Source: Flavobacteriaceae bacterium
Lineage (GTDB): Bacteria; Bacteroidota; Bacteroidia; Flavobacteriales; Flavobacteriaceae
Reading direction: 5' to 3'
Length of the DNA: 64,000 bases
Assembly: GCA_017852395.1 (NCBI GenBank)
Contig: JAFMLE010000001.1
Span: 22,475-86,474 of the forward strand
Shown here: in pieces, positions 1 through 10,900 of the stretch
Position numbering within the stretch: position 1 is the first letter of the stretch
How the letters are laid out: every line of letters starts with the position of its first letter
Position numbers and translations under genes: made by a program
The notes under the pieces: model-generated
What the model was told of the DNA's origin: nothing
The model's database searches: none
The model's input: the letters and a program-made list of their open reading frames with translations, nothing else

Positions 1-2
1 CA

Positions 3-479
3 CAACGCGTAAATGACAAAATCGATGCTGTAAAAGCTAAAGAGATGGCAGGAATGGCACTCACCGAAAATGAGAAAGCAAATTATAAAAATCTCAAGAA
101 TACTGCTCCCACGCGTATCGATGCGTTAAAAAGACTGCCAAAAGACTTGGTCCAAAAATTTGCTAACCAATGGAATAGCTATCTAGACTATTACGAAGAA
201 AACATTGGATATATCAAACCTGCAAAAAGTGCTTATCATTTTGAGTTTGATCGAGATGTGCAAGAATTGGGCATCGCAAACAACGATCCAAAACTACTGG
301 ACGTTTGTGTAGAAAAACTTCTGAAAAAGCAAGATGTTACACGAGCACAACGAATTTTAGAACGTTATACCACCCAAAAATTTGAGCACCCCAAAGACTG
401 GAAAAAATGGCTAGACAAAAACCGAGATCGATTGTTTTTTTCAGATACAGGCGGCTATAAATTTCGCATCAAACAATAA
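3..479 (+). CDS. C-terminal part of an unknown protein (5' end outside window)
   Basis: The reading frame is open to the left edge, so this is the 3' part of a longer gene; the ATG at 45 is probably internal. About 158 residues are visible, rich in Lys, Asp and Glu and apparently helical. They end in an aromatic-rich stretch (W-x-x-W, then LFFSDTGGYKF). I see no membrane segment or cofactor motif, and I do not recognise the family. The gene converges on polA with a 13-bp gap and no obvious terminator between them. Confidence 0.7.
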   Translation, partial: QRVNDKIDAVKAKEMAGMALTENEKANYKNLKNTAPTRIDALKRLPKDLVQKFANQWNSYLDYYEENIGYIKPAKSAYHFEFDRDVQELGIANNDPKLLDVCVEKLLKKQDVTRAQRILERYTTQKFEHPKDWKKWLDKNRDRLFFSDTGGYKFRIKQ

Positions 480-492
480 GAAAGTCGATGGA

Positions 493-3306
493 CTAATGGG
501 CTTCGAGCCAGTTTTGCCCCACACCAAGATCGACCACCAAAGGTACTGCCAAGGAAAAGGCGGTCTCCATCTCTTTTTTTACCATTGCTTGAAAGCCTTC
601 CAGTTCGGATTTGGGCACTTCAAAAACCAATTCATCATGAACTTGAAGTAGCATTTTGGCCTTCCACGATTCAGATTTTATTCGTGTATGAATCTTGATC
701 ATTGCCAACTTGATGATGTCAGCAGCACTACCTTGTATGGGTGCGTTTACCGCATTACGTTCTGCAGCACCTCGAACAACGGCATTTTGCGAAAGGATGT
801 CTTTAAGGTAGCGTCGTCGTCCCAAAACAGTCTCAACATAGCCCAATTCGCGCGCCAGATCAACTTGCTCATTGATGTATGCGCGCAGACGCGGGTAGCT
901 TGCATAATAGGTTTCTATGAGGTCTTTGGCTTCGCTTCGATTGAGATCGGTTTGTTGGCTTAGCCCAAAAGCGGAAACACCATAGATAATACCAAAATTG
1001 ACCGTCTTGGCGTTGCTTCGCTGTGCTCGACTTACGTCCTGTGGAGCGACCCCAAAAACCCGAGCTGCAGTTGCGGTATGGATGTCCTCTCCCTTTTGAA
1101 ATGCTTCTATTAAAGCCGGATCTTGACTCAAGGCAGCGATGATACGGAGTTCGATTTGCGAATAATCGGCAGCCAGCAATACATGGTCTTGATCTTTGGC
1201 AATAAACGCTTTACGCACTTCTTGTCCCCTTAGCGTACGTATGGGAATATTTTGCAAGTTGGGGTTGTTACTACTCAATCGACCTGTCGCAGCAACTGCC
1301 TGATTATAAACTGTGTGTACACGACCGGTTTGAGGGTTTATTTCTTGAGGCAGTGCAGTTACGTAGGTACTTTGAAGCTTTTGTAACGAACGCCATTCTA
1401 AAATATCGGCCACAATGGGATGGCCTTTTGCCAGATAAGACAATACATCTTCGGCAGTAGAGTATTGGCCTGTTTTTGTCTTTTTGGGTTTGTCAACCAG
1501 TTTGAGCTTTTCAAAGAGAATGGGTCCCAATTGTTTTGGTGAAGCCAGATTAAAAGTTTCTCCTGCTTGTTCATAAATCGATTTTTCTAAGCTATCAATA
1601 TCAGACTGCAATTGAATCGAAAGGGTATTTAGAAAAGGCGTATCTAGGCAAATCCCGGTAGCTTCCATGTCCGTAAGAACGGGCACCAACGGAAGTTCTA
1701 CTTTTTCAAAGAGTTCTTGGGTGCCGCCCGCAGCCAGTTCGTTTTCAAAATGCTGTTTGAGCTGCCAGGTAATGTCTGCGTCTTCAACGGCATATTCGGT
1801 TTGTTTGGCAACGGATACCTCGCGCATGGACCGTTGATTTTTTCCTTTTTTACCAATCAATTCGGTGATGGATTGCGGGCTATAATTCAAATAGGTTTCG
1901 GCCAAAATATCCATATTATGACGCATGTCCGGGTTGATCAAATAGTGCGCAATCATGGTATCATAGATGGGTGCTTTGACCTCGATACCATATTTGAGAA
2001 GCACTTTGATGTCGTATTTGAGGTTGTGTCCGATTTTTTCGATTTGATCACTTTCAAAAAAAGGTTTAAATCGGTTTGCCAAGGTACGTGCCGCTTCAAA
2101 GTCTTCCGGGAAAACGACATAGTATCCTTTGCCTTTTTCCCAAGAAAAGGCAATTCCAACCAAATGGGCTTCTAATGCATCCAGCCCGGTGGTTTCGGTG
2201 TCAAAACAGACACTTTTTTGAAGCAAAAGTTTTGCGATAAGCAGCTCTTGCGCTATTGGGGTGTCTACGCATTGATACCAATGTTTTTGCGTTGGGAGCG
2301 CTTTTTTATCCCCTTCTTGTTGGGTGCCTGCTCCCGGCTGATTGAAGAGGTCAAAGCCACCGGTTGGGAGTTCTTTTTTTATGGGGGCTTCTGAAGGGGT
2401 TGTTGAAGTTTCGGCAGCTTCGTCAGAGAAAATTTTATCAAAATTTTCTTTCATGCGTCTAAATTCGAGTTCTTCAAACAATTGACTTACTGCTTCGTTG
2501 TCTGGTTTGGACAGTTCGTAGGCAGATGCATCAAATGCAACGGGAACGTCTGTTATAATTCGGGCTAATTTTTTTGATAAAATACCGAGTGCTTTATGCG
2601 CTTCTATTTTTTCTTTTAGTTTTCCTTTGATTTGATCGGTATTTTCAAGCAGGGCCTCCATGCTGCCAAACTCTTTGATAAATTTTTTGGCAGTCTTGTC
2701 GCCTACTCCTGGTAGCCCAGGGATATTGTCAATGGCATCGCCCATCATCCCAAGATAATCGATGACTTGTTCGGGGCGTTCCACTTCAAATTTTTCTTGT
2801 ACTTCGGGGATGCCCCAGATTTCTATCCCATTACCCATTCGGGCAGGACGGTACATAAAAATATTTTCCGAAACCAGTTGAGCAAAGTCTTTATCGGGCG
2901 TAACCATAAAGGTCTTATAACCTTGTTTTTCGGCTTGTTTGGCAAGTGTTCCAATGATGTCGTCGGCTTCAAAACCCTCTTTGACCACCACAGGTATGTG
3001 CATGGCTTCGAGTAGTTTTTGAATATAAGGGACCGCAAGTGTTATGGCTTCTGGGGTTTCATCTCGATTGGCTTTGTAGTCCTCAAACATTTCTGTGCGT
3101 GTCGCCGAGCCTCCTTTGTCAAAGCATACAGCAAGATGATCGGGTCGCTCTCGCTTGATGACGTCCAAAAGTGAGTTCATAAAACCCATGATGGCCGAAG
3201 TATCCATGCCTTTCGAATTGATTCTTGGGTTTTTTATAAAAGCATAATAGCCTCTAAAAATCAACGCGTAGGCATCAAGTAGAAAAAGTCGTTTTTGGTC
3301 GGCCAT
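493..3306 (-). CDS. polA: DNA polymerase I
   Basis: This enzyme fills gaps and removes RNA primers during replication and repair. At 937 residues it is full length. The N-terminal 5'-nuclease domain covers roughly residues 1-290. The proofreading 3'-5' exonuclease domain follows, with an intact FDTETTG motif near residue 369, so proofreading is probably active. The polymerase domain fills the C-terminal part, with motif A (DYSQIELR) near 714 and motif C (VHDELVFE) near 888. The start ATG at 3306 gives a normal N-terminus (MADQKRLFLLDAYALIFRGYY). It lies 27 bp downstream of the dxs stop on the same strand, so the two may be co-transcribed. Confidence 0.97.
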   Translation of the reverse strand: MADQKRLFLLDAYALIFRGYYAFIKNPRINSKGMDTSAIMGFMNSLLDVIKRERPDHLAVCFDKGGSATRTEMFEDYKANRDETPEAITLAVPYIQKLLEAMHIPVVVKEGFEADDIIGTLAKQAEKQGYKTFMVTPDKDFAQLVSENIFMYRPARMGNGIEIWGIPEVQEKFEVERPEQVIDYLGMMGDAIDNIPGLPGVGDKTAKKFIKEFGSMEALLENTDQIKGKLKEKIEAHKALGILSKKLARIITDVPVAFDASAYELSKPDNEAVSQLFEELEFRRMKENFDKIFSDEAAETSTTPSEAPIKKELPTGGFDLFNQPGAGTQQEGDKKALPTQKHWYQCVDTPIAQELLIAKLLLQKSVCFDTETTGLDALEAHLVGIAFSWEKGKGYYVVFPEDFEAARTLANRFKPFFESDQIEKIGHNLKYDIKVLLKYGIEVKAPIYDTMIAHYLINPDMRHNMDILAETYLNYSPQSITELIGKKGKNQRSMREVSVAKQTEYAVEDADITWQLKQHFENELAAGGTQELFEKVELPLVPVLTDMEATGICLDTPFLNTLSIQLQSDIDSLEKSIYEQAGETFNLASPKQLGPILFEKLKLVDKPKKTKTGQYSTAEDVLSYLAKGHPIVADILEWRSLQKLQSTYVTALPQEINPQTGRVHTVYNQAVAATGRLSSNNPNLQNIPIRTLRGQEVRKAFIAKDQDHVLLAADYSQIELRIIAALSQDPALIEAFQKGEDIHTATAARVFGVAPQDVSRAQRSNAKTVNFGIIYGVSAFGLSQQTDLNRSEAKDLIETYYASYPRLRAYINEQVDLARELGYVETVLGRRRYLKDILSQNAVVRGAAERNAVNAPIQGSAADIIKLAMIKIHTRIKSESWKAKMLLQVHDELVFEVPKSELEGFQAMVKKEMETAFSLAVPLVVDLGVGQNWLEAH

Positions 3307-3332
3307 AAAAGTAGTATTTCGAGGTTTTATGA

Positions 3333-5090
3333 TTATGCAAGTAGTTCGTGTATTTTGGAAACGATTCGCTCGGGACTTACTCCTGCAATTTCGTGAATTT
3401 TTTCAAGTCTACCATGTGGTACAAAAGCATCTTCGATGCCCATAGTGTGAAGGGTACCCGTGTAGCCAGATTGGTGTGCAAACGCCAAAACACTTTCGCC
3501 AGCTCCTCCTGATATGGCGCCATCTTCGACCGTTATAATGATTTTAAACTGCTTAAAAAGCGTTTCTAAAAACAGGGTGTCTAAGGGTTTTATGAAACCC
3601 AAATCGGCATGTGCAACATCCAAATGATCAATCTGATCGAGGGCAGTTTCTACTGCTTGAGCGGTGCTGCCCACACTGATTATTAGCACATCCCTTCCTT
3701 TTTTGAGGAGTGTTCCTTTTCCGAATGCTACTTTTTCAAAAGGACGTTCCCAATCGCTTTGTTTCCCATAGCCGCGTGGATATCGAATCGCTAAGGGTTT
3801 GGAAATACCCAGTTGTGCCGTGTACAAAAGGTTGCGAAGTGCCACTTCATCCTTGGGAGCAGCAAAGATTAGATTTGGGATGGTTTTTAGAAACGGTATA
3901 TCAAAAACACCATGGTGTGTTGGGCCATCATGACCCACCAACCCTGCGCGGTCAATGCAAAGCACCACAGGCAATTGTTGAAGTGCAATGTCATGTATGA
4001 GCTGGTCGTAGGCCCGTTGTAAAAAAGTTGAGTAGAGGACACAAAAGGGGATGATTCCCTGGGTGGCCATACCAGCAGCAAGGGTTAGCGCGTGTTGTTC
4101 TGCAATGCCTACGTCAAAACTTCGCTGAGGAAATTTTTCAAAAAAAGGTGTTAGCCCGCTACCGGAAACCATGGCTGGTGTGATGGCGACAATTTTTTGA
4201 TTTTGTACGGCCAATTGGGTTAGCGTTTTTCCAAAAACGTCTTGATATTTGGTCAAATTTACGTCTGGAGTTTTATTGATTTTTCCGGTAGTTGGGTCAA
4301 ATTTGCCCGGTGCATGAAAACGAACTTGATCGTTTTCTGCCGATGGAAACCCTTTACCTTTAGTAGTCTTGATATGGAGGAGTTGGGGGCCATTTTTTTG
4401 AGCTAAATCCGTCAAGGTTGTTCTCAAAAGTTTTAAGTCATGGCCATCTATGGGACCCGAATAAGGGATATTAAGCGTCTGAAAAAGGTTGGTGTTGGGC
4501 TGTGTCTCGGTTTTAATTTTTTCAAAATAATTTTTCAAGGCGCCCACACTGGGATCTATGCCTATGGCGTTGTCATTGAGCACTACCAAAACATTGGCTT
4601 GGGTGGTTCCGAGGTGATTGAGTGCCTCAAAGGCCATGCCGCTGGCAATAGAGGCATCTCCGATGATCGCAATGTATTTGGTTTGTTGATCTCCTTGCAA
4701 TTGAGCAGCCAATGCCATACCCAAAGCTGCACCAATTGAGGTGCCTGCATGGCCCGTGCCAAAACGGTCATGCGGGCTTTCTGAGCGTGCCGGAAAACCA
4801 CTGATGCCCCCCCATTGTCGGTTGGATTCAAATTGAACGTTTCTGCCTGTGAGTATTTTATGGCCATAGGCTTGATGCCCAACATCCCATATCATTTGAT
4901 CGTTTGGACTGTCAAAGATGGCGTGTAGCATTACGGTGAGTTCTATGGTGCCTAAGCTAGCACCCAAGTGCCCTTCGTTTTTGGCGACCACATTGATGAT
5001 TCTTTGGCGTAATTCTGCACAAAGTTGCTCCAATGCGTCATCAGATAGTGCCTTTAAGTCTTTGGGCGATAAAATGGTATCGAGCAACAT
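3333..5090 (-). CDS. dxs: 1-deoxy-D-xylulose-5-phosphate synthase
   Basis: First step of the MEP isoprenoid pathway: thiamine-diphosphate-dependent condensation of pyruvate and glyceraldehyde 3-phosphate. The protein has about 585 residues with the transketolase-like three-domain order. Visible motifs are HQAYGHKILTGR in the N-terminal domain, the ThDP-binding region GDASIASGMAFEALNHLG, and FDVGIAEQHA plus DRAGLVGHDGPTHHG in the pyrimidine-binding domain. The frame is open further upstream, but the promoter at 5095-5123 places transcription just before the ATG at 5090, which gives the usual N-terminus (MLLDTILSPKDL). Its product feeds the prenyl and carotenoid genes at 14.6-16.8 kb. Confidence 0.96.
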   Translation of the reverse strand: MLLDTILSPKDLKALSDDALEQLCAELRQRIINVVAKNEGHLGASLGTIELTVMLHAIFDSPNDQMIWDVGHQAYGHKILTGRNVQFESNRQWGGISGFPARSESPHDRFGTGHAGTSIGAALGMALAAQLQGDQQTKYIAIIGDASIASGMAFEALNHLGTTQANVLVVLNDNAIGIDPSVGALKNYFEKIKTETQPNTNLFQTLNIPYSGPIDGHDLKLLRTTLTDLAQKNGPQLLHIKTTKGKGFPSAENDQVRFHAPGKFDPTTGKINKTPDVNLTKYQDVFGKTLTQLAVQNQKIVAITPAMVSGSGLTPFFEKFPQRSFDVGIAEQHALTLAAGMATQGIIPFCVLYSTFLQRAYDQLIHDIALQQLPVVLCIDRAGLVGHDGPTHHGVFDIPFLKTIPNLIFAAPKDEVALRNLLYTAQLGISKPLAIRYPRGYGKQSDWERPFEKVAFGKGTLLKKGRDVLIISVGSTAQAVETALDQIDHLDVAHADLGFIKPLDTLFLETLFKQFKIIITVEDGAISGGAGESVLAFAHQSGYTGTLHTMGIEDAFVPHGRLEKIHEIAGVSPERIVSKIHELLA

Positions 5091-5094
5091 GACA

Positions 5095-5123
5095 CAAAGA
5101 TAGGATTCTGTTATTTCTATCAA
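5095..5123 (-). promoter_or_regulatory. dxs promoter (-33 TTG, -7 TATCTTTG)
   Basis: On the minus strand there is TTG (5123-5121), an 18-nt spacer and TATCTTTG (5102-5095). This is an exact fit to the Bacteroidota pattern TTG-N17-23-TAnnTTTG. The -7 box ends only 4 nt before the dxs ATG at 5090, so the mRNA should be almost leaderless. This excludes the longer in-frame start further upstream. Confidence 0.75.
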
Positions 5124-5144
5124 CGAGTTTTGTATTTTCATTGC

Positions 5145-5588
5145 ATGGAAGATTTGTTAGATGATCGATTTTTTATGAAACAAGCCCTTTTGGAAGCTCA
5201 AAAAGCTTTTGAAAAGGATGAGGTGCCGGTAGGCGCTGTTATAGTGACCCATCAAAAGATCATTGCACGTGCTCATAACCTAACCGAGCAACTCCATGAT
5301 GTTACCGCACATGCAGAAATGCAAGCCATAACGTCTGCTGCAAACTTTATAAATGGAAAATATCTAAAGGGGTGCACCCTTTATGTGACTTTAGAACCAT
5401 GTGTTATGTGTATGGGGGCGCTTTATTGGAGTCAATTGGAGCGGGTCGTCTATGGGGCAGCAGATCCAAAACGGGGTTTTGTGCAGGCAGGGGTGACTGC
5501 CCACCCCAAAACACAGATTTTGGGAGGGATACTCGAAGACGAAGCCCAACAGCTTTTATGGGATTTTTTTTCTAAAAAGCGGTCATAA
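5145..5588 (+). CDS. tadA: tRNA-specific adenosine deaminase
   Basis: Converts adenosine 34 to inosine in the anticodon wobble position of tRNA-Arg. The 147-residue protein carries the cytidine/deoxycytidylate deaminase zinc site: H56-A-E58 (zinc ligand and catalytic glutamate) and P85-C86-V-M-C89 (two zinc ligands). The start is the ATG at 5145; an in-frame TTG at 5130 would add only five residues with no family support. The gene is divergent from dxs with a short shared upstream region. Its stop lies just beside the hairpin at 5592-5614, which can also end this transcript. Confidence 0.92.
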   Translation: MEDLLDDRFFMKQALLEAQKAFEKDEVPVGAVIVTHQKIIARAHNLTEQLHDVTAHAEMQAITSAANFINGKYLKGCTLYVTLEPCVMCMGALYWSQLERVVYGAADPKRGFVQAGVTAHPKTQILGGILEDEAQQLLWDFFSKKRS

Positions 5589-5591
5589 AAA

Positions 5592-5614
5592 AAAGCACTC
5601 ACAAGGAGTGCTTT
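5592..5614. terminator. bidirectional rho-independent terminator between tadA and the cold-shock gene
   Basis: A perfect 9-bp stem (5592-5600 with 5606-5614) encloses a 5-nt loop. On the minus strand the stem runs into eight T residues, a strong terminator for the cold-shock gene. On the plus strand it is followed by a weaker T-rich run (ttaattta), usable by tadA. It is the only convincing intrinsic terminator I see in the window. Confidence 0.85.
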
Positions 5615-5638
5615 AATTTAGTCGTAGTCGTAATGTAT

Positions 5639-5830
5639 TTACAATAGGCTGATATTGGAAGCTTGCTTCCCTTTTTTACCTTCTTCTTCAACATACTCAA
5701 CTTTGTCACCCTCTTGGAGTGTCAACCCGTTAAGGGCAGTAACATGAACAAATACATCTTCTCCAGATGCATCGTCGGTAATGAAACCAAATCCTTTGGC
5801 AACATTAAAAAATTTAACTGTTCCAGTCAT
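5639..5830 (-). CDS. cold-shock domain protein (CspA family)
   Basis: A 63-residue single cold-shock domain that binds single-stranded RNA or DNA and melts RNA structure. Both RNA-binding motifs are present: RNP1-like KGFGFI near residue 12 and RNP2-like VFVH near residue 27. Length and layout are normal for the family. It is monocistronic, with a strong hairpin terminator directly downstream. The sequence does not show whether it is cold-induced or constitutive. Confidence 0.93.
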   Translation of the reverse strand: MTGTVKFFNVAKGFGFITDDASGEDVFVHVTALNGLTLQEGDKVEYVEEEGKKGKQASNISLL

Positions 5831-5880
5831 AAATAATAATTATGGCCGCAAGTTACGCTTAATAATGTCTTTTAAGCGAA

Positions 5881-6156
5881 TTATGAAGATTTATTTTCCC
5901 TTTTGGTGTTTTTGATTGGGATTTTACTACGGTCTTTTATTCTTTTAAGGTTTTCGGGGGTGAGGGTATAATCCTTTAAGGATTTGCCATTCCAGCGGTG
6001 AAATAAAAACAAGGGTAGGTATAGGATCGCGCCACCCAGCACATGAAAACCAATTATTTTTTGCCCGAGGTCAAAATCGATGTTGTTCCGATAGTAATAA
6101 CCGAAAAATATCCCCGATAGGATTGTTACGAAAAGGATGCGCAACACCCACTTCAT
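5881..6156 (-). CDS. small two-helix membrane protein, unknown function
   Basis: The 91-residue protein starts with a hydrophobic helix (about residues 4-21). A short polar loop containing D-x-D-L-G-Q-K follows, then a second helix (about 35-53). The C-terminal tail of about 35 residues is strongly basic, with many Lys and Arg, and is probably cytoplasmic. It begins 3 nt after the aspS stop on the same strand and is almost certainly in the aspS operon. I do not recognise a family. Confidence 0.75.
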   Translation of the reverse strand: MKWVLRILFVTILSGIFFGYYYRNNIDFDLGQKIIGFHVLGGAILYLPLFLFHRWNGKSLKDYTLTPENLKRIKDRSKIPIKNTKRENKSS

Positions 6157-6159
6157 GTT

Positions 6160-7917
6160 TTATTGATTTGGTGCTTTAGTCACAAGTCCAAGCTCATCAA
6201 GTTGCTCTTTTGCCAATGGTGCGGGTGCATCAATCATCACATCACGGCCGCTATTGTTTTTGGGGAAAGCGATAAAATCACGTATGGTTTCCTTACCTCC
6301 TAGAATGGCAACCAATCGGTCTAAACCAAAAGCGATTCCACCATGGGGAGGAGCCCCATATTTAAAAGCCTGCATCAAAAATCCAAATTGCGCCTCAGCT
6401 TCTTGTTTGGTGAACCCAAGCAAATCAAACATTTTTCTTTGGGTATGTTCATCATGGATACGTATCGAACCACCGCCAATTTCATTTCCGTTGAGTACCA
6501 AGTCGTAGGCGTTTGCATGAACTTGCCCTGGAGCGGTCTCTAAGCGTTTAAGTTCTTCGGGTTTAGGCGCAGTAAAGGGGTGGTGCATGGCATGATAACG
6601 TTGGGTTTCCTCGTCCCATTCGAGTAAGGGAAAATCGGTTACCCAAAGCGGTGCAAAGGTATTGGGGTCGCGCAGTTCGAGGCGTTCGGCCAATTCCATT
6701 CTTAGAGCACTAAGTTGATTTCTAGTCTTGTTTGTAGGTCCTGACATAATCAACATCAAGTCACCCGGTTTGGCGTCGAGTTTTTTGGCCCAGGCGGCTT
6801 GTTGTTTTTCGTTATAAAATTTGTCTACTGAAGATTTGAAACTTCCATCTTCGTTGTATTTTGACCAAACAAGTCCTTGTGCACCAATTTGCGGTCTTTT
6901 GACCCAGTCAATCAATTGGTCGAGTTGTTTTCTTGTGTAATGGGCCAGTCCGGGAGCGGCGATACCTACTACGAGCTCTTGTTGGTCAAAAACCTGAAAG
7001 CCCATACCTTGAGTTAGTGTATTGAGTTCGCCAAACTCCATTCCAAAACGGATGTCGGGTTTATCATTACCAAAACGACGAAGGGCCTCCTCGTAGGGCA
7101 TTCGTGGGAAGGTGTCTATTTCTACCCCTTTAATTGTTTTTAATAGATGTTTGATTAGCCCTTCAAATTGATTGAGAATATCTTCTTGGGTGACAAAAGC
7201 CATTTCACAATCGATCTGTGTAAACTCCGGCTGTCTGTCTGCGCGTAAATCTTCATCTCTAAAGCATTTTACGATTTGAAAATACCGGTCCATGCCGCCT
7301 ACCATGAGCAATTGTTTGAAGGTTTGAGGCGATTGTGGCAAGGCATAAAATTGCCCAGCATTCATTCTTGAGGGCACGACAAAATCACGTGCACCTTCGG
7401 GGGTAGATTTGATGAGATAAGGGGTTTCGACATCTACAAAACCGGCATCGGAAAGGTAATTTCTTACCGCCATGGTAACTTGGTGTCTAAAGATAAGATT
7501 ATTACGAACGGGCGTGCGTCTTATGTCGAGGTATCGGTATTGCATTCGCAGTTCGTCCCCACCATCGGATTCATTTTCTATGGTAAATGGGGGAGTGATC
7601 GCTGCATTGAGCACTTGAAGTTCTTGAACAAGGATTTCAATACCACCGGTTGGTAGGGCTTTGTTTTTGGATTCGCGTTCAATAACGGTTCCTTTTACCT
7701 GTATTACAAATTCACGACCCAAGCCCTGTGCTTTTTCAAATACAGCTTTTGGAGATCGCGCTTCATCAAAAACCAACTGCGTGACTCCGTAGCGGTCTCT
7801 GAGATCGACCCAGACAATAAATCCTTTGTCACGTAATTTGTGTACCCAACCACTAAGGATTACTTCGGTACCGTTATGGGTTTCGTTTAGAGCACCACAA
7901 GTATGGGTTCGTAGCAT
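6160..7917 (-). CDS. aspS: aspartate-tRNA ligase
   Basis: Charges tRNA-Asp. The 585-residue protein has the bacterial AspRS layout: an N-terminal OB-fold anticodon-binding domain ([23 protein letters not shown]), the class II catalytic core (motif 2 around [18 protein letters not shown]), the bacterial GAD insertion, and motif 3 near the C-terminus ([10 protein letters not shown]). The chosen start is the ATG at 7917 ([11 protein letters not shown]), because a -7 promoter box at 7933-7940 overlaps the upstream in-frame alternative at 7935. Confidence 0.96.
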   Translation of the reverse strand: MLRTHTCGALNETHNGTEVILSGWVHKLRDKGFIVWVDLRDRYGVTQLVFDEARSPKAVFEKAQGLGREFVIQVKGTVIERESKNKALPTGGIEILVQELQVLNAAITPPFTIENESDGGDELRMQYRYLDIRRTPVRNNLIFRHQVTMAVRNYLSDAGFVDVETPYLIKSTPEGARDFVVPSRMNAGQFYALPQSPQTFKQLLMVGGMDRYFQIVKCFRDEDLRADRQPEFTQIDCEMAFVTQEDILNQFEGLIKHLLKTIKGVEIDTFPRMPYEEALRRFGNDKPDIRFGMEFGELNTLTQGMGFQVFDQQELVVGIAAPGLAHYTRKQLDQLIDWVKRPQIGAQGLVWSKYNEDGSFKSSVDKFYNEKQQAAWAKKLDAKPGDLMLIMSGPTNKTRNQLSALRMELAERLELRDPNTFAPLWVTDFPLLEWDEETQRYHAMHHPFTAPKPEELKRLETAPGQVHANAYDLVLNGNEIGGGSIRIHDEHTQRKMFDLLGFTKQEAEAQFGFLMQAFKYGAPPHGGIAFGLDRLVAILGGKETIRDFIAFPKNNSGRDVMIDAPAPLAKEQLDELGLVTKAPNQ

Positions 7918-7932
7918 AATCAATTGTTTGCG

Positions 7933-7940
7933 CAAAGGTA
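7933..7940 (-). promoter_or_regulatory. aspS -7 promoter box (TACCTTTG)
   Basis: TACCTTTG on the minus strand matches TAnnTTTG and lies 15 nt before the aspS ATG at 7917. I see no good TTG at the expected -33 distance, so support is partial. It decides the aspS start. Confidence 0.5.
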
Positions 7941-7967
7941 ATAAAACGCTGTTTTTATTGGTTTTTT

Positions 7968-10900
7968 TTAAGTGTTATTCCATTTTTTGAAGGTCCTTTT
8001 CAAGCGGTAAACGATCATAAAGGTAACCGGCACTATGACCAATGTTAGAAATGTGGCAAAGCTTAATCCAAAAATAACAGTCCATGCCAGTGGTCCCCAA
8101 AAAATCACATTGTCCCCTCCGATGTAGATGTTAGGATCCCATGCACTAAAGAGTGTGAAAAAGTCAATATTGAGACCAATAGCAAGGGGGATCAATCCCA
8201 AAATTGTGGTTATTGCAGTCAATATAACAGGACGTAAACGGGCCGTACCCCCATTGACAATGGCTGTGGTGACATCGCTCAATTCTAAAAGCTCGGATTT
8301 TGAGAGCTCAAGAACATCTTTTTTACGATCAATCAATAACTGGGTATAATCTAAGAGTACCACACCATTGTTGACTACAATACCAGCCAAAGAGATGATG
8401 CCCATCATGGTCATCAATATGACAAAAGGCATTTGAAATAGAATCAAGCCAAGAAAAACTCCAGTAAAACTCAAAAAGATGGAGAGTAATATGATAATGG
8501 GCTTTGAAATCGAATTGAATTGAAACACAAGGAGCAATAAGATTAATCCCAATGCAGCCAATAGAGCATTGGACAAAAAGGCCATGTTTTTGTCTTGTTC
8601 TTCAATTTCACCCGTAAATTTAAAATCTATTCCATCTGGGACAGTATAGTTGGTCAATGCAGCTTTGGCGTTATTTACCACTTCATTTGCATTGTAGCCT
8701 GCCAATACTGGAGAGTAAACCGTGACCACACGATTGAGTGTTCGGTGTTTGATGGCATTAAATGATTTGCTGTTTGCTGGAGTGGCTAAAGCACTTACGG
8801 GAATTTCTTTTAACCGGCCAGATGCCTGATCTCTAAAAGTTACTTTTTGGTTGAGCAGCGCATTTTTATCGTATCGGTTTTCTTCATTAAAACGGATGTT
8901 AATGTCATAGTCGTCTCCTTGGGATTTGTATATCCCGGCTTTTGTGCCAAAAAGTGCATTACGCAATTGCTGGCCTACTAGTGATGCAGAAACACCTAGA
9001 CTTCCTGCTTTTTTGCGATCAATTTCGAGTTCGATGCCCGGTTTGTTTTTGTTGACATCAATTTTAAGTTCTTCGATACCTGCGATATTTTCGATATCCA
9101 AAAATTCTTTTAACTCCAGCGCTGTGTTAATTAATTGATCATAGTCTTGTCCAGTGATTTCAATATTGATCGGATAACCAACTGGAGGGCCATTGGCGTC
9201 TTTTTCAACCGAAATGGCAATACCGGGAAATTTGCCCGCCAATGCCTTTTGCATTTCTTGACGCAACATTTCGCTAGACAATCCATTGCGGTATTTGTAT
9301 TCGCGCATGGTCAAGGTAATTTTGGATTTGTGCGGCATTTCGTTGGTTACTCCACTGTCTTTTTCGGGGTTTCCGGCACCTTCTCCAACCTGAGCAACAC
9401 CAGACTCTAGCATATAATTGTAGTTGCCTTGATTGTATTGGGGCTGATCGAGTACTTCAAAAATCACTTTTTCGATTTCTTTAGTAATCGCGTTTGTTTT
9501 TGCAATAGCGGTTCCTTCGGGGTATTCGATGTAGGTAATGATTTGGTTAGGTTGATTTTCTGGGAAAAATTCTACCTGAGGAGGAAAAATCCCCATCAAT
9601 ACAAAAGAAGAAAACAACAAGCCAAAGGTTCCCAAAAGAAAGGCATAGGGGCGCCATCCCTTAAGTGCTTTGTTTAAAAAGTTGCGGTATTTGGCTTCTA
9701 ACCAGGTCAAAAACACTTGCTGAAAGCGGATGGCCCACTTTTTTATGGCGTATTTGTACGCCCAAAACAACATAGGCGTCAATAACATTAGGGTTCCCAA
9801 TCCGCGTAGCGTACCCTCGTTGAAAACCAGTATTAGCCCCAATCCACCCAAAATGAGGGTGAGCCGGATTAGGCTTTTTTTGCTGATTTCGCGATCGCTG
9901 ATTTCCATAAATTGTGAGACCAACATGGAGTTAAAAAACAGGGCGACAACCAAAGATGATCCCAATACTACAGACAAGGTGATGGGAAAATAGATCATAA
10001 ATTCACCCATCAAGCCCGGCCATGCCCCTAGGGGCACAAAAGCGGCAATGGTTGTGGCGGTTGAGATGATGATTGGAAACGCAATTTCTCCAATTCCTGC
10101 CTTTGCGGCTTCGTAGCGGCTCATGCCTTCTTTTTCCATAAGACGGTAAACATTTTCGACCACAACAATACCATTGTCAACGAGCATTCCAAGTCCCATT
10201 ACCAATCCAAAAAGTACCATGGTGTTGAGCGTATAGCCCAAAATTGACATGATCATAAAGGACATAAACATGGACATCGGTATTGCAAATCCGACAAACA
10301 AGGCATTGCGAAACCCGAGGAAAAACATCAATACGGTAACGACCAATAGAACACCAAAGATGATGTTGTTGACCAAATCACTTACTTGATTGAGTGTCAT
10401 GTTGGACTGGTCATTGGATATCGTAACCGAGAGGTCATGTGGAAAATATTTTTCTTGGGTCTCTGCTACAATTCGTTTGATTTCTTGTGAGGCTTTGATC
10501 AAATTTTTACCCCCTCGTTTGCTTACATCTAACAAAACGGCCGGGGTTTGAATGGAGCGGGCAAAAGAGGTTTTTTCTTTTTCTTTAAACGTAACGGTGG
10601 CCAGGTCTCCCAAAAAAACGGCGCCATTTTCGGCTTTGACCACAAAATTTTCGAGGTCGCTGGGATTTTCTATTTCACCAATAATCCGAATATTACGACG
10701 CTGACCATCGGCAATAATGTTGCCTGCCGAAAGGGTGTTGTTTTCTCCTCGGATACTGTTAAGAATATCATTAAAACTGACTTTTGACGCTGTCATTTTG
10801 TAGATGTCCACTGCGACTTCTACTTCAAAATCTTGAATTCCACGTATGTCAACGGCTTTGATTTGTGGAAGTTTTTCAATTTCTTTTTGCAACAATTCGG

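Noticed and set aside
1717-2175. Open frame of about 150 codons on the plus strand inside polA
   Set aside because: Antisense shadow of polA; low-complexity hydrophobic text, no motif and no start signals.
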